A DNA stretch of 64,000 nucleotides, taken from positions 22,580 to 86,579 of the forward strand of contig JAAYCX010000013.1 of assembly GCA_012729555.1 (NCBI GenBank), in the 5' to 3' direction. Shown here piece after piece: positions 18,446 through 27,669 of this stretch. The DNA comes from Acidobacteriota bacterium (GTDB taxonomy: Bacteria; Acidobacteriota; UBA6911). Made by a program: the position numbers and the translations under genes. Each line of letters starts with the position of its first letter. Within the stretch, counting starts at the first letter, position 1. The notes beneath the pieces are model-generated. The model worked only from the letters and a program-made list of their open reading frames with translations. It was not told where the DNA came from and ran no database searches.

Positions 18446-18500
18446 GTTCCCATTTTGGGATCATACATATATTGACACATTATGGGAACCCAGGTAGACT
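18446..18500 (+). promoter_or_regulatory. Candidate promoter/operator of the higB-higA unit
   Basis: TTGACA at 18472-18477 is spaced 17 bases from TAGACT at 18495-18500. Inverted arms GTTCCCAT (18446-18453) and ATGGGAAC (18482-18489) flank the -35 box. A nested palindrome TCCCATTTTGGGA lies at 18448-18460. This fits autorepression by the HigA-type helix-turn-helix. The -10 box almost touches the higB ATG (18503), so the message would be leaderless or translation may start slightly downstream. Confidence 0.5.
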
Positions 18501-18502
18501 GA

Positions 18503-18802
18503 ATGCGGGTGATTGCGAAGGCAGCTCTAACAGACTTCTGGTCCCGGCCCGGGCACGCAGACAGCGAACGCCCTCTAAAATCATGGTATTACGAAGCTTT
18601 CCACGCTAAATGGAAGAGCCCGGCGGAAGTAAAGCTGCGATACCCCAGTGCGAGCATACTGAAAGATGGGCGCATCGTCTTCAACATCGCCGGAAACAAA
18701 TACCGGCTCGTAGTTCGCATCGTTTTTGAATGGGAAGTGGTGTACATCCGATTTGTCGGTACCCATCGGCAATACGACCAAATCGACCCGGAGAGCATCT
18801 AA
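18503..18802 (+). CDS. higB: HigB-family mRNA-interferase toxin
   Basis: The protein has 99 residues. The sequence M-R-V-I-A-K, L-K-S-W-Y-Y-E-A, W-K-S-P-A-E-V-K, then R-I-V-F-N-I-A-G-N-K-Y-R-L and Y-I-R-F-V-G-T-H matches the HigB_toxin family, whose members cleave mRNA at ribosomes. Toxin-before-antitoxin order is usual for HigBA. Its stop overlaps the antitoxin start (TAATG, 18800-18804), giving tight coupling. The pair lies directly after brxL and probably stabilises or guards the island. Confidence 0.85.
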   Translation: MRVIAKAALTDFWSRPGHADSERPLKSWYYEAFHAKWKSPAEVKLRYPSASILKDGRIVFNIAGNKYRLVVRIVFEWEVVYIRFVGTHRQYDQIDPESI

Positions 18803-20016
18803 TGGACTCTGAGATCCGACCGATCAGAACGGACGCCGACTACCGGGACGCACTTGCGCGGGTAGATGTCCTTGTGAATGCACGGCCGGGCACCCCGGAA
18901 GGAGACGAACTCGAGGTGCTCTCGACTTTGATCGAGGTTTACGAAACCAAACACTTCCCGATAGACATGCCCTCGGCCGTGGACGCTATCCGATTCCGGA
19001 TGGAACAACAGGGACTGTCCAAACGGGACCTTGAACCCCATATCGGTTCCCGGAGCAAGGTATCCGAAGTCCTCTCCGGCAAGCGTCCCCTGACGCTCCA
19101 GATGATCCGATCGCTTCATTTCCACCTGGGCATCCCCGCGGAAGTCCTGCTGCAAAAACCTGGAGCCGATCTTCCGGAATCTCCGGCAGGTTTGGACTGG
19201 AACCGCTTCCCCATCCGGGCTATGGCAGGTCTCGGATGGATCCCGGACCAGCGGGAAAGCAAAGAGCATGCGGAAGAGATCATGCGCGACTTTATCAACC
19301 GGGCCGGAGGATTCGATGCCTTGCCACAGCCGCTCTTTCGCAAAACGGCGAACGCCCGGCAGAATACGAAATCGTGCCCCTATGCGCTGAAAGCATGGTG
19401 CTGGCGTCTACTCGCCCTTGCCCGGGGAAACCCTCCCGAAGCTGAGTATGAGGCGGGCTTGGTGACTCTTGATTTCTGCCGCAGGGTGGCCCGTCTGAGT
19501 TGGTCCGAGCACGGGCCGAGGCTGGCTCGGGAGTTTTTGAGAAATCACGGAATCCAATTGATTCACCTCCCTCACTTGCCGCACACCTATCTCGACGGCG
19601 CGGTGCTCCAGCCCGCGGGTAGCGCGCCCGTGATCGGCCTGACTTTGAGATACGACAGGCTGGATTATTTCTGGTTCAGTCTCTGCCATGAACTCGCCCA
19701 TATCGCCCTCCACCTGCAGGGCAGCGACGCCGCCGGGTTCGTGGATGACTTGAGCATAGAAGGATTCGGGCGAAAGCTGAGCCGCCAGGAAAAGGAAGCA
19801 GACGAGTGGGCACAGGATGCGCTGATCCCCCCCGAGGAGTGGGAAGAGAGCGGGATCCTGCGCAGTCCTGATATTGCCGCGGTCACCAGGCTGGCCCATC
19901 GCCTCGAAATACACCCGGCGATCGTCGCCGGGCGCGTGCGCCGCGAAAAGCGCAACTACCGGCTGCTGACCCATTTCGTCGGCGTCGGTGAGGCCACCCG
20001 GGCCCTGGCCTGCTGA
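18802..20016 (+). CDS. higA: HigA-type antitoxin fused to ImmA/IrrE metallopeptidase
   Basis: The protein has 404 residues, about three times a normal HigA. Residues 1-130 are a complete HigA: F-P-I-D-M-P-S-A-V-D-A-I-R-F-R-M-E, then a helix-turn-helix with S-K-R-D-L-E-P-H-I-G-S-R-S-K-V-S-E-V-L-S-G-K. The C-terminal part has a zinc-peptidase motif H-E-L-A-H at 296-300 and matches the ImmA/IrrE type, which cleaves repressors. A fused peptidase could destroy the antitoxin itself in response to a signal and so free HigB. That mechanism is inference. No inactivating change is seen. Confidence 0.8.
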   Translation: MDSEIRPIRTDADYRDALARVDVLVNARPGTPEGDELEVLSTLIEVYETKHFPIDMPSAVDAIRFRMEQQGLSKRDLEPHIGSRSKVSEVLSGKRPLTLQMIRSLHFHLGIPAEVLLQKPGADLPESPAGLDWNRFPIRAMAGLGWIPDQRESKEHAEEIMRDFINRAGGFDALPQPLFRKTANARQNTKSCPYALKAWCWRLLALARGNPPEAEYEAGLVTLDFCRRVARLSWSEHGPRLAREFLRNHGIQLIHLPHLPHTYLDGAVLQPAGSAPVIGLTLRYDRLDYFWFSLCHELAHIALHLQGSDAAGFVDDLSIEGFGRKLSRQEKEADEWAQDALIPPEEWEESGILRSPDIAAVTRLAHRLEIHPAIVAGRVRREKRNYRLLTHFVGVGEATRALAC

Positions 20017-20226
20017 GACAAATCCTCACCGCCCTCCGGAAGTTCACCCTTGAATGCGGGCGCGCCGGGGCTCATAGTTCTTCGGCGGTTCCATGGGTCC
20101 CGGGACCGACCGGATTTCGGGAAGTGAAGGACCAGGGTCATTGCGTAACGAATCGTTGCCCCGCCTGATGCACCGCAGTTCCTAATCACGCGCGCCGAAC
20201 CGTTTCCCCGCAGCCAAGGAGTGTAC

Positions 20227-21984
20227 ATGTCATCCGATACGCCGCCGGAAGTCACCGGCTTCCGCAGCTTCAACCTCGCCGGGCCCCTCCTCGAGGCGCT
20301 CGACGACGTGGGGTACGAGACCCCGACGCCGATCCAGGCGGGCATCATCCCGCCCCTGCTCGAGGGGCGGGACGTGCTGGGGCAGGCCCAGACGGGCACC
20401 GGGAAGACGGCGGCCTTCGCCCTGCCGCTGCTCGCCCGGCTCGACCTCGGGCGGGCGGAGCCGCAGGCGCTGGTGCTCGCGCCGACGCGCGAGCTGGCGA
20501 TCCAGGTGTCGGAGGCGTTTTTGCGCTACGCCTCCCACCTCGAGGGGTTCCGCGTCCTCCCCGTCTACGGCGGGCAGGGGTACGACCTGCAGCTCCGGCA
20601 GCTCAAGCGCGGGGTCCACGTCGTCGTGGGGACCCCCGGCCGCGTCATGGACCACATCCGCCGCAAGACCCTGGCGCTCGACGCGATCCGGTGCCTGGTA
20701 CTCGACGAGGCGGACGAGATGCTGCGCATGGGCTTCATCGACGACGTGGAGTGGATCCTCGGGCAGACCCCCGCCGGGCGGCAGATCGCCCTCTTTTCGG
20801 CCACCCTCCCCGCGGCCATCCGCCGGATCGCCAGGAAGTACCTTCACGATCCGCTCGAGGTCACGATCGCCGTGCGCACCACCACGGCCGACACCATCCG
20901 CCACCGCTACTGGCTCGTCGACGGGGTGCACAAGCTGGAGGCCCTGACCCGGATCCTGGAATCGGAGCCGTTCGATGGCATGCTGGTCTTCGTCCGGACG
21001 AAAACCGCCACCGCGGAGCTGGCCGAGAAACTGGAGGCGCGCGGGTACGCCGCCGCCCCCCTCTCCGGCGACATCGCCCAGAAGACGCGCGAGAAGACGG
21101 TGGAGAGGCTGAAAAAGGGGAAGCTCGACATCCTGGTGGCCACCGACGTCGCCGCCCGCGGCCTCGACCTGGACCGCGTCAGTCACGTCGTCAACTACGA
21201 CATCCCCCACGACCCCGAATCGTACGTCCACCGCGTGGGGCGCACGGGCCGGGCGGGCCGGGCCGGGGACGCCATCCTCTTCGTCTCCCCGCGCGAGCGG
21301 CGCATGCTCGGGGCCATCGAAAAGGCTACGCGCCAGAAGATCGACCGGATGACGCTCCCGTCGGCCGAGACGATCTCCAACCGGCGCATCGACCGCTTCA
21401 AGCAGCGCATCACCGACACCCTGGCCGCCGGGGAAACGGAATTCTTCGCGCGCCTGCTCGAGCAGTACTGCCTCGAGCACGACACCCCCCCGCTCGAGGT
21501 CGCCGCGGCGCTCGCGCGCATGGTCCAGGGGGAAAAGGAACTGGTGCCGGAGGAGCTCCCGCCCGAGCCAGCCAGGGTCTCGAAGCGTCCGGTCGGGCCG
21601 AAGGGGCCGAGGGAAAAATCGGGCTCCGGGCGCTCAAGGCCGCTGGGGCCGCCCGAGGCCGGAACGGAACGCTTCCGCCTCGAGGTGGGGGAGGCCCACG
21701 GCGTCCAGCCCGCCAACATCGTCGGCGCCATCAGCAACGAATCGGGGCTCGACGGCGAACATATCGGCCGGATCCGGATCCACGAGGACTACAGTACCGT
21801 GGACCTGCCGGAGGGGATGCCGAAGGACATCTTCATGCTGCTGAAGAAGGTCTGGGTCTGCAACCGGCAGCTCGGGATCACGCGCCTGGAACCCGGGGGC
21901 GCGCCGCGCCCGGCGGGGGGCAAAAAAAAGGACGGGAAGAAAGAAAAGGGGAAAAAGGCGCGGGAACGCCGGAAAGGCATCTAG
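20227..21984 (+). CDS. DEAD-box RNA helicase with DbpA-like RNA-binding domain
   Basis: The protein has 585 residues. Motif I is A-Q-T-G-T-G-K-T at 54-61, motif Ia is P-T-R-E-L-A, motif II is D-E-A-D at 160-163, then S-A-T, and H-R-V-G-R-T-G-R-A-G-R as motif VI. The C-terminal 90 residues resemble the DbpA/CsdA RNA-binding domain (I-V-G-A-I-S-N-E-S-G-L, I-G-R-I-R-I), followed by a Lys-rich tail. Likely roles are ribosome assembly and mRNA turnover. AAGGAG with 6-base spacing selects ATG 20227 over GTG 20221. The 210 bases upstream hold no gene. High GC marks the return to host backbone after the island. Confidence 0.92.
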   Translation: MSSDTPPEVTGFRSFNLAGPLLEALDDVGYETPTPIQAGIIPPLLEGRDVLGQAQTGTGKTAAFALPLLARLDLGRAEPQALVLAPTRELAIQVSEAFLRYASHLEGFRVLPVYGGQGYDLQLRQLKRGVHVVVGTPGRVMDHIRRKTLALDAIRCLVLDEADEMLRMGFIDDVEWILGQTPAGRQIALFSATLPAAIRRIARKYLHDPLEVTIAVRTTTADTIRHRYWLVDGVHKLEALTRILESEPFDGMLVFVRTKTATAELAEKLEARGYAAAPLSGDIAQKTREKTVERLKKGKLDILVATDVAARGLDLDRVSHVVNYDIPHDPESYVHRVGRTGRAGRAGDAILFVSPRERRMLGAIEKATRQKIDRMTLPSAETISNRRIDRFKQRITDTLAAGETEFFARLLEQYCLEHDTPPLEVAAALARMVQGEKELVPEELPPEPARVSKRPVGPKGPREKSGSGRSRPLGPPEAGTERFRLEVGEAHGVQPANIVGAISNESGLDGEHIGRIRIHEDYSTVDLPEGMPKDIFMLLKKVWVCNRQLGITRLEPGGAPRPAGGKKKDGKKEKGKKARERRKGI

Positions 21985-22080
21985 GTGGTGCCAGCGGCGG
22001 CCGAATGCGATACACTGGAAGGGAAAGGGAGGTGGAGAGGTAGAGTGAGAGACAGGAATTTTGAAGCTGGAACCGCAATC

Positions 22081-22986
22081 ATGACCCAGGAATGGCCGTC
22101 GTTCGCCCGGAAACTGGCGGAGGTGCTGGCCGAGCTGGGACCCGACCAGTTGCTGGTCCTTTCCGACCCGGCCACCACCCGTTTCGTGCAGTTCGTGGCG
22201 CAGGGAACGGACGGGATACGGGCGGAAATCTCGAGCAACGCCAGCCTCTCCCCCGGGGATCGGCTGAGCCGGGCCCAGGCGGCCCAGCTGGTCAGCGCGG
22301 GCTGGGAGAAACCGGCCGACACCCCGAAACCGTCGGCGCCCGAAACCGCCCCCGACGGATCCCCCAACTTCTTCATCGACTTCCCCGCCCCCGTGGAGGT
22401 GACGCGGGTCTCGGAACAGACGATCGCGGCCCTGGCGGGGGTGCTCCGGATCCCGCGCCCGGAAATGCTGGAATACGCCGCCTTCGATGCCGAAGGGAGG
22501 GCGCTCGACTTTTCTCGACTGGGGATCCGGCGGATCGAGAAGCGGCAGCAGATCAACCCCGGGAGAATCTCCAGGCGTCTGCTCGTCTGCCTCCGCAAAT
22601 TCACGGGGATCCCCGACCTCGACTACGACGAGGACGGGGACATCGGGCTCGTTTTCGACAACGTGAGCATGTTCATCCGCATCCTGGGCAGCCCCCCCGC
22701 CGTCCGCCTGTACGCCCCGCTGGTGCACGGCGCGCGCGAAAGCCGCGGCCTGCTCACCCGGCTCAACGAGCTGAACTCGGGCTTCGGGTCCATGCACTTC
22801 TTCATTCTCAACCGGACCATCGGCGCCGTGACCGAAATCCCGGCCGCGCCGCTGCGGTACGAAGTCCTGGCCCAGACCATGAACCATTTCTGCAGCGTGG
22901 TCGACGGGGTGCACAAACAGCTCAACGAGGAATTCGGCCGCAGGCGGTCCTACCTGAAAACGCCCAAAAGCACCATGGTCCACTGA
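22081..22986 (+). CDS. YbjN/CesT-like (TY-Chap) domain protein
   Basis: The protein has 301 residues. The N-terminal ~85 residues (D-Q-L-L-V-L-S-D-P, F-V-Q-F-V-A-Q-G, then L-S-R-A-Q-A-A-Q-L-V-S-A-G-W) resemble the small N-terminal domain of TY-Chap proteins. The C-terminal ~140 residues (F-D-N-V-S-M-F-I-R-I, L-L-T-R-L-N-E-L-N) resemble the YbjN/type III secretion chaperone fold. These are predicted peptide-binding chaperones. I chose ATG 22081; the frame extends upstream but has no coding character there. Family call from pattern only. It is convergent with the selenoprotein gene. Confidence 0.55.
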   Translation: MTQEWPSFARKLAEVLAELGPDQLLVLSDPATTRFVQFVAQGTDGIRAEISSNASLSPGDRLSRAQAAQLVSAGWEKPADTPKPSAPETAPDGSPNFFIDFPAPVEVTRVSEQTIAALAGVLRIPRPEMLEYAAFDAEGRALDFSRLGIRRIEKRQQINPGRISRRLLVCLRKFTGIPDLDYDEDGDIGLVFDNVSMFIRILGSPPAVRLYAPLVHGARESRGLLTRLNELNSGFGSMHFFILNRTIGAVTEIPAAPLRYEVLAQTMNHFCSVVDGVHKQLNEEFGRRRSYLKTPKSTMVH

Positions 22987-22993
22987 CGCCCGG

Positions 22994-23614
22994 TCAGCCG
23001 CCCGCGTCCGCCTTTTTCGCCACCCCGTGCTTTTCCACGAACTCCGCGAGTGCGGAGTAGCCCTGCGCCCCCGAGAGCCGTTCGCCGCCGAGGATCAGGG
23101 TGGGGACGACGCGCACCCTTTCCCCCTCCGCAAGGGCCCAGTCGGCGTCCACCGCCTGGCTGAAGGTGCGCAGGCTGAGGATGTCGGCCGCCCGCTCCTC
23201 CGGGAGCCCCACCGAACCGGCCGTGCGGGCCAGTACCGCCGGGGAGGAGATGTTTTTCCCCTCCACGAAGTAGGCGCGGTAAACGGCCTGGAGGAACTCG
23301 TCCCCCCGCCGTTCGGCCGCGGCCCAGAGCGCCAGTTCCTGCGCCAGGCGCGTGTTGTAGAGCCGGTCCGCCCCCTGGAAGGGGACCCCGTACTTCTCCG
23401 CGGCCTGCGCCAGCCGCCTCCTCATTCTTTCCAGGTCCGCGCCCGGGCCCATGAATTCTTCCATCGGCGTCCCCTCCGCGGGCGTTTCCGGGTGGAGCGG
23501 GTAGGCGCGCCAGAGAAGGGAGATGTCGTATTCCTGCTTCAGTTTTTCAATACCCCCGGTAATGAAATAGCACCAGGGTCAAACGTAATCGTGAAAGATC
23601 TCCAGGATGTGCAT
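22994..23614 (-). CDS. DsbA/FrnE-like thiol oxidoreductase, probable selenoprotein (UxxC)
   Basis: Starting at ATG 23614 (GGAGGG just upstream) the frame reads M-H-I-L-E-I-F-H-D-Y-V, then TGA (23581-23579), then P-W-C-Y-F and a full FrnE/DsbA-type protein to 22994, 206 codons in all. Family members have C-P-W-C here, so the TGA replaces the first active-site Cys. This is the usual pattern for selenocysteine (U12, C15). Immediately after the TGA the RNA can form a 7-bp stem (CCCUGGU with ACCGGGG, 11-base loop). That is closer to the UGA than canonical bacterial SECIS loops. Codon use is uniform across the TGA. A simple nonsense mutation is the alternative. A shorter ORF from the ATG at 23464 would lack the active site. 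Confidence 0.8.
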
Positions 23615-23746
23615 GTTTCCCTCCGTTCGGTGATCGGCTCCTGCATCCATAGTAGCATCGGAGGGGAAAATGTGCACGGAAACGCCCGAAACGTCCCCCG
23701 CTGTGATATCGTGGGGCGCAAAATCAAAACCAGCGGAGGACCGGGC

Positions 23747-25285
23747 ATGGAACTGAGCCTTTTCGATATCGCCTCCTTTCTCCTCTTCTTCCTGATAGTC
23801 ATCGGCGTGAGCATGTACAAGAGCCGCCGGGAGGAATCGGGGGAAGACTTCTTCCTGGCCGGGCGCGGTCTCCTCTGGCCCATGATAGGGCTCTCGCTCA
23901 TCGCGGCCAACATCTCGACCGAGCAGATCGTGGGGCAGGCGGGCCAGGGGGCGGGAAATGTCGGCTTCGCCGTCGCCAGCTACGAGTGGATGGCGGCCAT
24001 CACCCTCGTCTTCGTCGCCTTCTTCTTCCTGCCGCGCTTTCTCCGGAGCGGCATCTTCACCATGCCCGAGTACCTCGAGTACCGCTATTCGACCGCCGCC
24101 CGGGGACTGATGGCGTTCTACACCCTGGTCATCTACGTCGGCGTGACCATCTCGGCCGTCATCTATTCCGGGGCGCTGACGATCCATACCATCTTCGACA
24201 TGAAGCTCACGACCGCCGTGTGGCTGATCGGCGGGATCGCGGCCCTCTACGCGACCTGGGGCGGCCTGAAGGCCGTCGCCTGGGCCGACCTCTTCCAGGG
24301 GGGGGCGCTGCTCGCCGGCGGCCTCGTCGTCGTGGGGATCGGCCTCCACGCCGTCGGGGGGGTGGAGCGGTTCATGGCCGTCAACGCCGACCGCATGCAC
24401 ATGATCCTCCCCGCGGACCACCCGGTGCTCCCCTGGACCGCCCTGGTCGTCGGCCTCTGGATCCCCAACTTCTACTACTGGGGGCTGAACCAGTACATCA
24501 CCCAGCGCACGCTGGCGGCCCGCTCGATCCGGCAGGGCCAGATGGGCATCCTCTTCGCGGCCTTCCTGAAGCTCCTGATCCCCTTCATCGTCATCGTCCC
24601 CGGCATCGTGGCCTACCAGCTCTACGGCGGCGAGCTGGCCGCGCAGCCCGACGCCGCCTACCCGCTCCTGATCCGGAACCTGATCCCCATCGGCGTGCGC
24701 GGCCTCATCTTCGCCGCCATCGCCGGCGCCGTCATCAGTTCCCTCGCCTCAATGCTCAACTCCGCCTCCACCATCTTCACGATGGACCTCTACAAGCGCC
24801 ACCTGAGAAAGGACGCCCCGCCGAAGGCGCTCGTGTCGATGGGGCGCGCCGTGACGGTCGCGCTGGTCGTTCTGGGGTGCCTCATCGCTCCCCAGCTGGG
24901 AAACCCGCGCTTCCAGGGGATCTTCAACTACATCCAGGAATTCCAGGGCTTCGTCTCCCCCGGCATCCTCGCCGCCTTCGTCTTCGGCATGATTTTCAGG
25001 CGCTGCCCGCCGGCCGCGGGGGTTACGGCCCTGGTCTCGAGCCCCCTCATCTACGGCTTCCTCTTCTTCGCCGCCGCCGACATGGCGTTTCTCAACCGGA
25101 TGGCCGTGACTTTCGCCGTCATCCTCGCGCTCATGGCCCTCATCACGGCCTTCCGCCCGCTCCGGCAGCCCCGGACGATGCCGGTGCGCGCGGGGTTCGA
25201 GGATATCGCCCTGGCCCCGTCGGTCAAATACATCGGTGCGGCCGTTATCGCCGTCACCCTCGTGCTTTACTGGATCTTCTGGTAG
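23747..25285 (+). CDS. Sodium/solute symporter (SLC5/SSS family)
   Basis: The protein has 512 residues with about 13-14 hydrophobic membrane segments along its whole length. The start (S-L-F-D-I-A-S-F-L-L-F-F), F-F-L-A-G-R-G-L-L-W-P, I-A-A-N-I-S-T-E-Q-I-V-G and Y-Y-W-G-L-N-Q-Y-I-T-Q-R match SGLT-like sugar/sodium symporters. The galactokinase gene begins 11 bases downstream, so galactose or a related sugar is the likely cargo. ATG 23747 was chosen by the usual family N-terminus; the frame is open far upstream, antisense to the selenoprotein gene. Confidence 0.9.
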   Translation: MELSLFDIASFLLFFLIVIGVSMYKSRREESGEDFFLAGRGLLWPMIGLSLIAANISTEQIVGQAGQGAGNVGFAVASYEWMAAITLVFVAFFFLPRFLRSGIFTMPEYLEYRYSTAARGLMAFYTLVIYVGVTISAVIYSGALTIHTIFDMKLTTAVWLIGGIAALYATWGGLKAVAWADLFQGGALLAGGLVVVGIGLHAVGGVERFMAVNADRMHMILPADHPVLPWTALVVGLWIPNFYYWGLNQYITQRTLAARSIRQGQMGILFAAFLKLLIPFIVIVPGIVAYQLYGGELAAQPDAAYPLLIRNLIPIGVRGLIFAAIAGAVISSLASMLNSASTIFTMDLYKRHLRKDAPPKALVSMGRAVTVALVVLGCLIAPQLGNPRFQGIFNYIQEFQGFVSPGILAAFVFGMIFRRCPPAAGVTALVSSPLIYGFLFFAAADMAFLNRMAVTFAVILALMALITAFRPLRQPRTMPVRAGFEDIALAPSVKYIGAAVIAVTLVLYWIFW

Positions 25286-25295
25286 GAGGCGGAGC

Positions 25296-26552
25296 ATGAA
25301 AGTCCCGGAGAAAATGCTGGCCCGGCTTTACGGGGCGGAGGATTCCGGCCGCCAGAAGCGGCGCTACCGCGACCTGCTGCGCGAATACGCCGGAAGCTTC
25401 GAGAAACCGCAGCCCGCCCTTTACGTCTCCTCCCCCGGGCGGACGGAACTGGGGGGGAACCACACGGACCACAACAACGGGCGGGTGCTGTGCGCCTCCG
25501 TCAGCCGCGACACCGTCGCGCTCTGCGGGCCGCGCTCCGACAACCGGGCCAAGCTCCGCACTTCGGCCCTGCCGGGGCTCTTCGACGTGGACCTCGGGGA
25601 CCTCCAGCCGCGCCCGGAGGAGAGGGAGACGTCCCACGCCCTCATCCGCGGCGTGGCGGCCGGGTTCAGGGAGGAAGGGTTCGCCATCGGGGGCTTCAGC
25701 GCCATCATCCACAGCGAGGTGGGGATCGGCTCGGGGCTCTCCTCCTCGGCGAGCTTCGAGGTCCTCCTCGGCGGGATCCTGAGCGCGCTCTACAACGACG
25801 GCCGGGTCGACCCGCTCGCCGTCGCCACTATCGCCCGCCGGGCGGAAAACGAATACTTCGGCAAACCGTGCGGGCTGATGGACCAGGCCGCGGCCGCCCT
25901 GGGAGGGGTGCTGGCCCTCGATTTCGAGGAGGAGGACACCCCCGCCGTGGTGCGGGTGCCGGCCGATTTCGCACGCTCGGAATACGTGCTCGCGGTCGTC
26001 CACACCGGCGCGGGGCACGAGGGGCTGACGGACGCCTACGCCGCCATCCCCGCGGAGATGAGGGCGGCCGCCGCCCTGTTCGGCCAAAAGACCCTGCGCG
26101 GGGTATCCGAGCGCGCCTTCCGAGCGCGCCTCCCCGAGGTGCGGCGCCGCGCGGGGGACCGGGCCGCCCTCCGGGCCCTTCACTTCTTCGCCGAAAACCA
26201 GCGCGTCGGCCTGATGGCGGAAGCGCTGGCGGCCGGCCGCTTCGACGATCATGTCCGGCTGGTGGCGGCGAGCGGCGCGTCGAGCGCCGGGCTGCTGCAG
26301 AACACCGTCCCGCCCGGGGGGTCCGGCCGGAGCCAGCCGGCGGCCCTGGCCCTCGCCCTATCCAACGAGTTCCTCGCCCGCGCCGGCCGGGGCGCCTGCC
26401 GCATCCACGGCGGGGGTTTCGCCGGGACGGTCCAGGCCTATGTCCACCGCGACGATTTCCGAGCCTACTCCCGGCTCCTGACCCCGCTGTTCGGCAAAGG
26501 GTCGGTCGAACCGCTCCGCATCCGGGCGGAGGGGGTGACGCCGGTCGCCTGA
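25296..26552 (+). CDS. galK: Galactokinase (GHMP family)
   Basis: The protein has 418 residues. The galactokinase signature S-S-P-G-R-T-E-L-G-G-N-H-T-D-H-N-N-G is near residue 48. The ATP-binding G-I-G-S-G-L-S-S-S-A-S-F is near 148, and C-R-I-H-G-G-G-F-A-G-T lies near the C-terminus. It phosphorylates galactose at C1 in the Leloir pathway. GGAGGCGGAGC precedes the ATG. It is cotranscribed with the SSS symporter, a transport-and-phosphorylation pair. Other Leloir genes are not in the window, and a related GHMP sugar kinase is possible. Confidence 0.85.
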   Translation: MKVPEKMLARLYGAEDSGRQKRRYRDLLREYAGSFEKPQPALYVSSPGRTELGGNHTDHNNGRVLCASVSRDTVALCGPRSDNRAKLRTSALPGLFDVDLGDLQPRPEERETSHALIRGVAAGFREEGFAIGGFSAIIHSEVGIGSGLSSSASFEVLLGGILSALYNDGRVDPLAVATIARRAENEYFGKPCGLMDQAAAALGGVLALDFEEEDTPAVVRVPADFARSEYVLAVVHTGAGHEGLTDAYAAIPAEMRAAAALFGQKTLRGVSERAFRARLPEVRRRAGDRAALRALHFFAENQRVGLMAEALAAGRFDDHVRLVAASGASSAGLLQNTVPPGGSGRSQPAALALALSNEFLARAGRGACRIHGGGFAGTVQAYVHRDDFRAYSRLLTPLFGKGSVEPLRIRAEGVTPVA

Positions 26553-26799
26553 CCGCCCGCGGCAGCGACATCCCCCGCACCCGATTCTGGTCGCGAGCAA
26601 AATCAGGTATATGCGATGTTACTCACGAAGATAACCACCGGTCCCTGATCGCGCTCAACGCCGTGGCCCCGACACCCCCGCCCGGCCCTTGCGGCGCCGG
26701 CCGCTTCCCCAGTATATTGGATCCGGTCTGTCCGGTGGAATGAATCGGCCCGGGCCCCGTATCCGGTCAGGGGTGCGGGTTGGCCTCCCGGAGGAAACG

Positions 26800-27585
26800 A
26801 TGCACATCCCCTTTTACCACGTCGACGCCTTCACCTCCCGGGTCTTCGCGGGCAACCCCGCGGGGGTCTGCATCCTCGAGCGCTGGCCCGGCGACGCCGA
26901 CCTGCAGGCGATCGCGGCCGAAAACAACCTGCCCGAAACGGCCTTCCTGCTCCCGGACGGCGGGGGCTGGGAACTGCGCTGGTTCTCGCCGACTACCGAG
27001 GTGGCCCTGTGCGGCCACGCGACGCTCGCGGCCGCCTTCGTCCTCTTCAGCCGCCGGGGGGTCAAGGAGCCCGCCGTCCGCTTCACCACGCGCCACAGCG
27101 GCCGGCTCACCGTCCGCAGGGAGGGGGATCTCCTGGCGCTGGACTTCCCGGCGCGCCCCGTGCTCGGCGCGATCGGGGCGCGGGACCTCGAAGCGGCCCT
27201 GGGCCTCCTGCCCCTCGAGGCGCACACCTCCGCCGAGGACCTGCTGGCGGTTCTGGACTCGGAACAAACGGTTCGGCGCCTCGATCCCGACATCGCGGCC
27301 CTGGGCCGGCTCCCCTGCCGCGGCGTGATCGTCACCGCGCGGGGCGATCGCTGCGATTTCGTATCCCGCTTCTTCGCCCCCCGGGTGGGAATCCCCGAGG
27401 ACCCGGTCACCGGCTCCGCCCACTGCGTCCTGATCCCCTACTGGGCCGCAAAGCTGGGAAAGGGCAGCCTCCACGCCTTCCAGGTGTCCCGCCGCGGGGG
27501 GGAACTCTTCTGCGAAAACCGGGGGGGGCGGGTGGCCATCTCCGGGCGTGCCGCGCTCTACCTGGAGGGGACCATCCGCCTGTAG
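26800..27585 (+). CDS. PhzF-family isomerase
   Basis: The protein has 261 residues, the usual family size. It shows Y-H-V-D-A-F-T-S-R-V-F-A-G-N-P-A-G-V at the start, N-L-P-E-T-A-F-L-L with the catalytic Glu, L-C-G-H-A-T-L-A-A-A, and D-P-V-T-G-S-A-H-C near the end. PhzF-like proteins are diaminopimelate-epimerase-fold isomerases; most outside phenazine clusters have unknown substrates. GAGGAAACG precedes the ATG. A C+G hairpin (arms CCTCCC and GGGAGG, 27587-27600) follows directly and may end transcription. Confidence 0.88.
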   Translation: MHIPFYHVDAFTSRVFAGNPAGVCILERWPGDADLQAIAAENNLPETAFLLPDGGGWELRWFSPTTEVALCGHATLAAAFVLFSRRGVKEPAVRFTTRHSGRLTVRREGDLLALDFPARPVLGAIGARDLEAALGLLPLEAHTSAEDLLAVLDSEQTVRRLDPDIAALGRLPCRGVIVTARGDRCDFVSRFFAPRVGIPEDPVTGSAHCVLIPYWAAKLGKGSLHAFQVSRRGGELFCENRGGRVAISGRAALYLEGTIRL

Positions 27586-27669
27586 GCCTCCCCCGGGAGG
27601 TCCCGGGATTTGTGTCCGTCCGATCGCGATCTTATACAAGCGGGCAGAACACCTCGAGGAGGACCTCCT

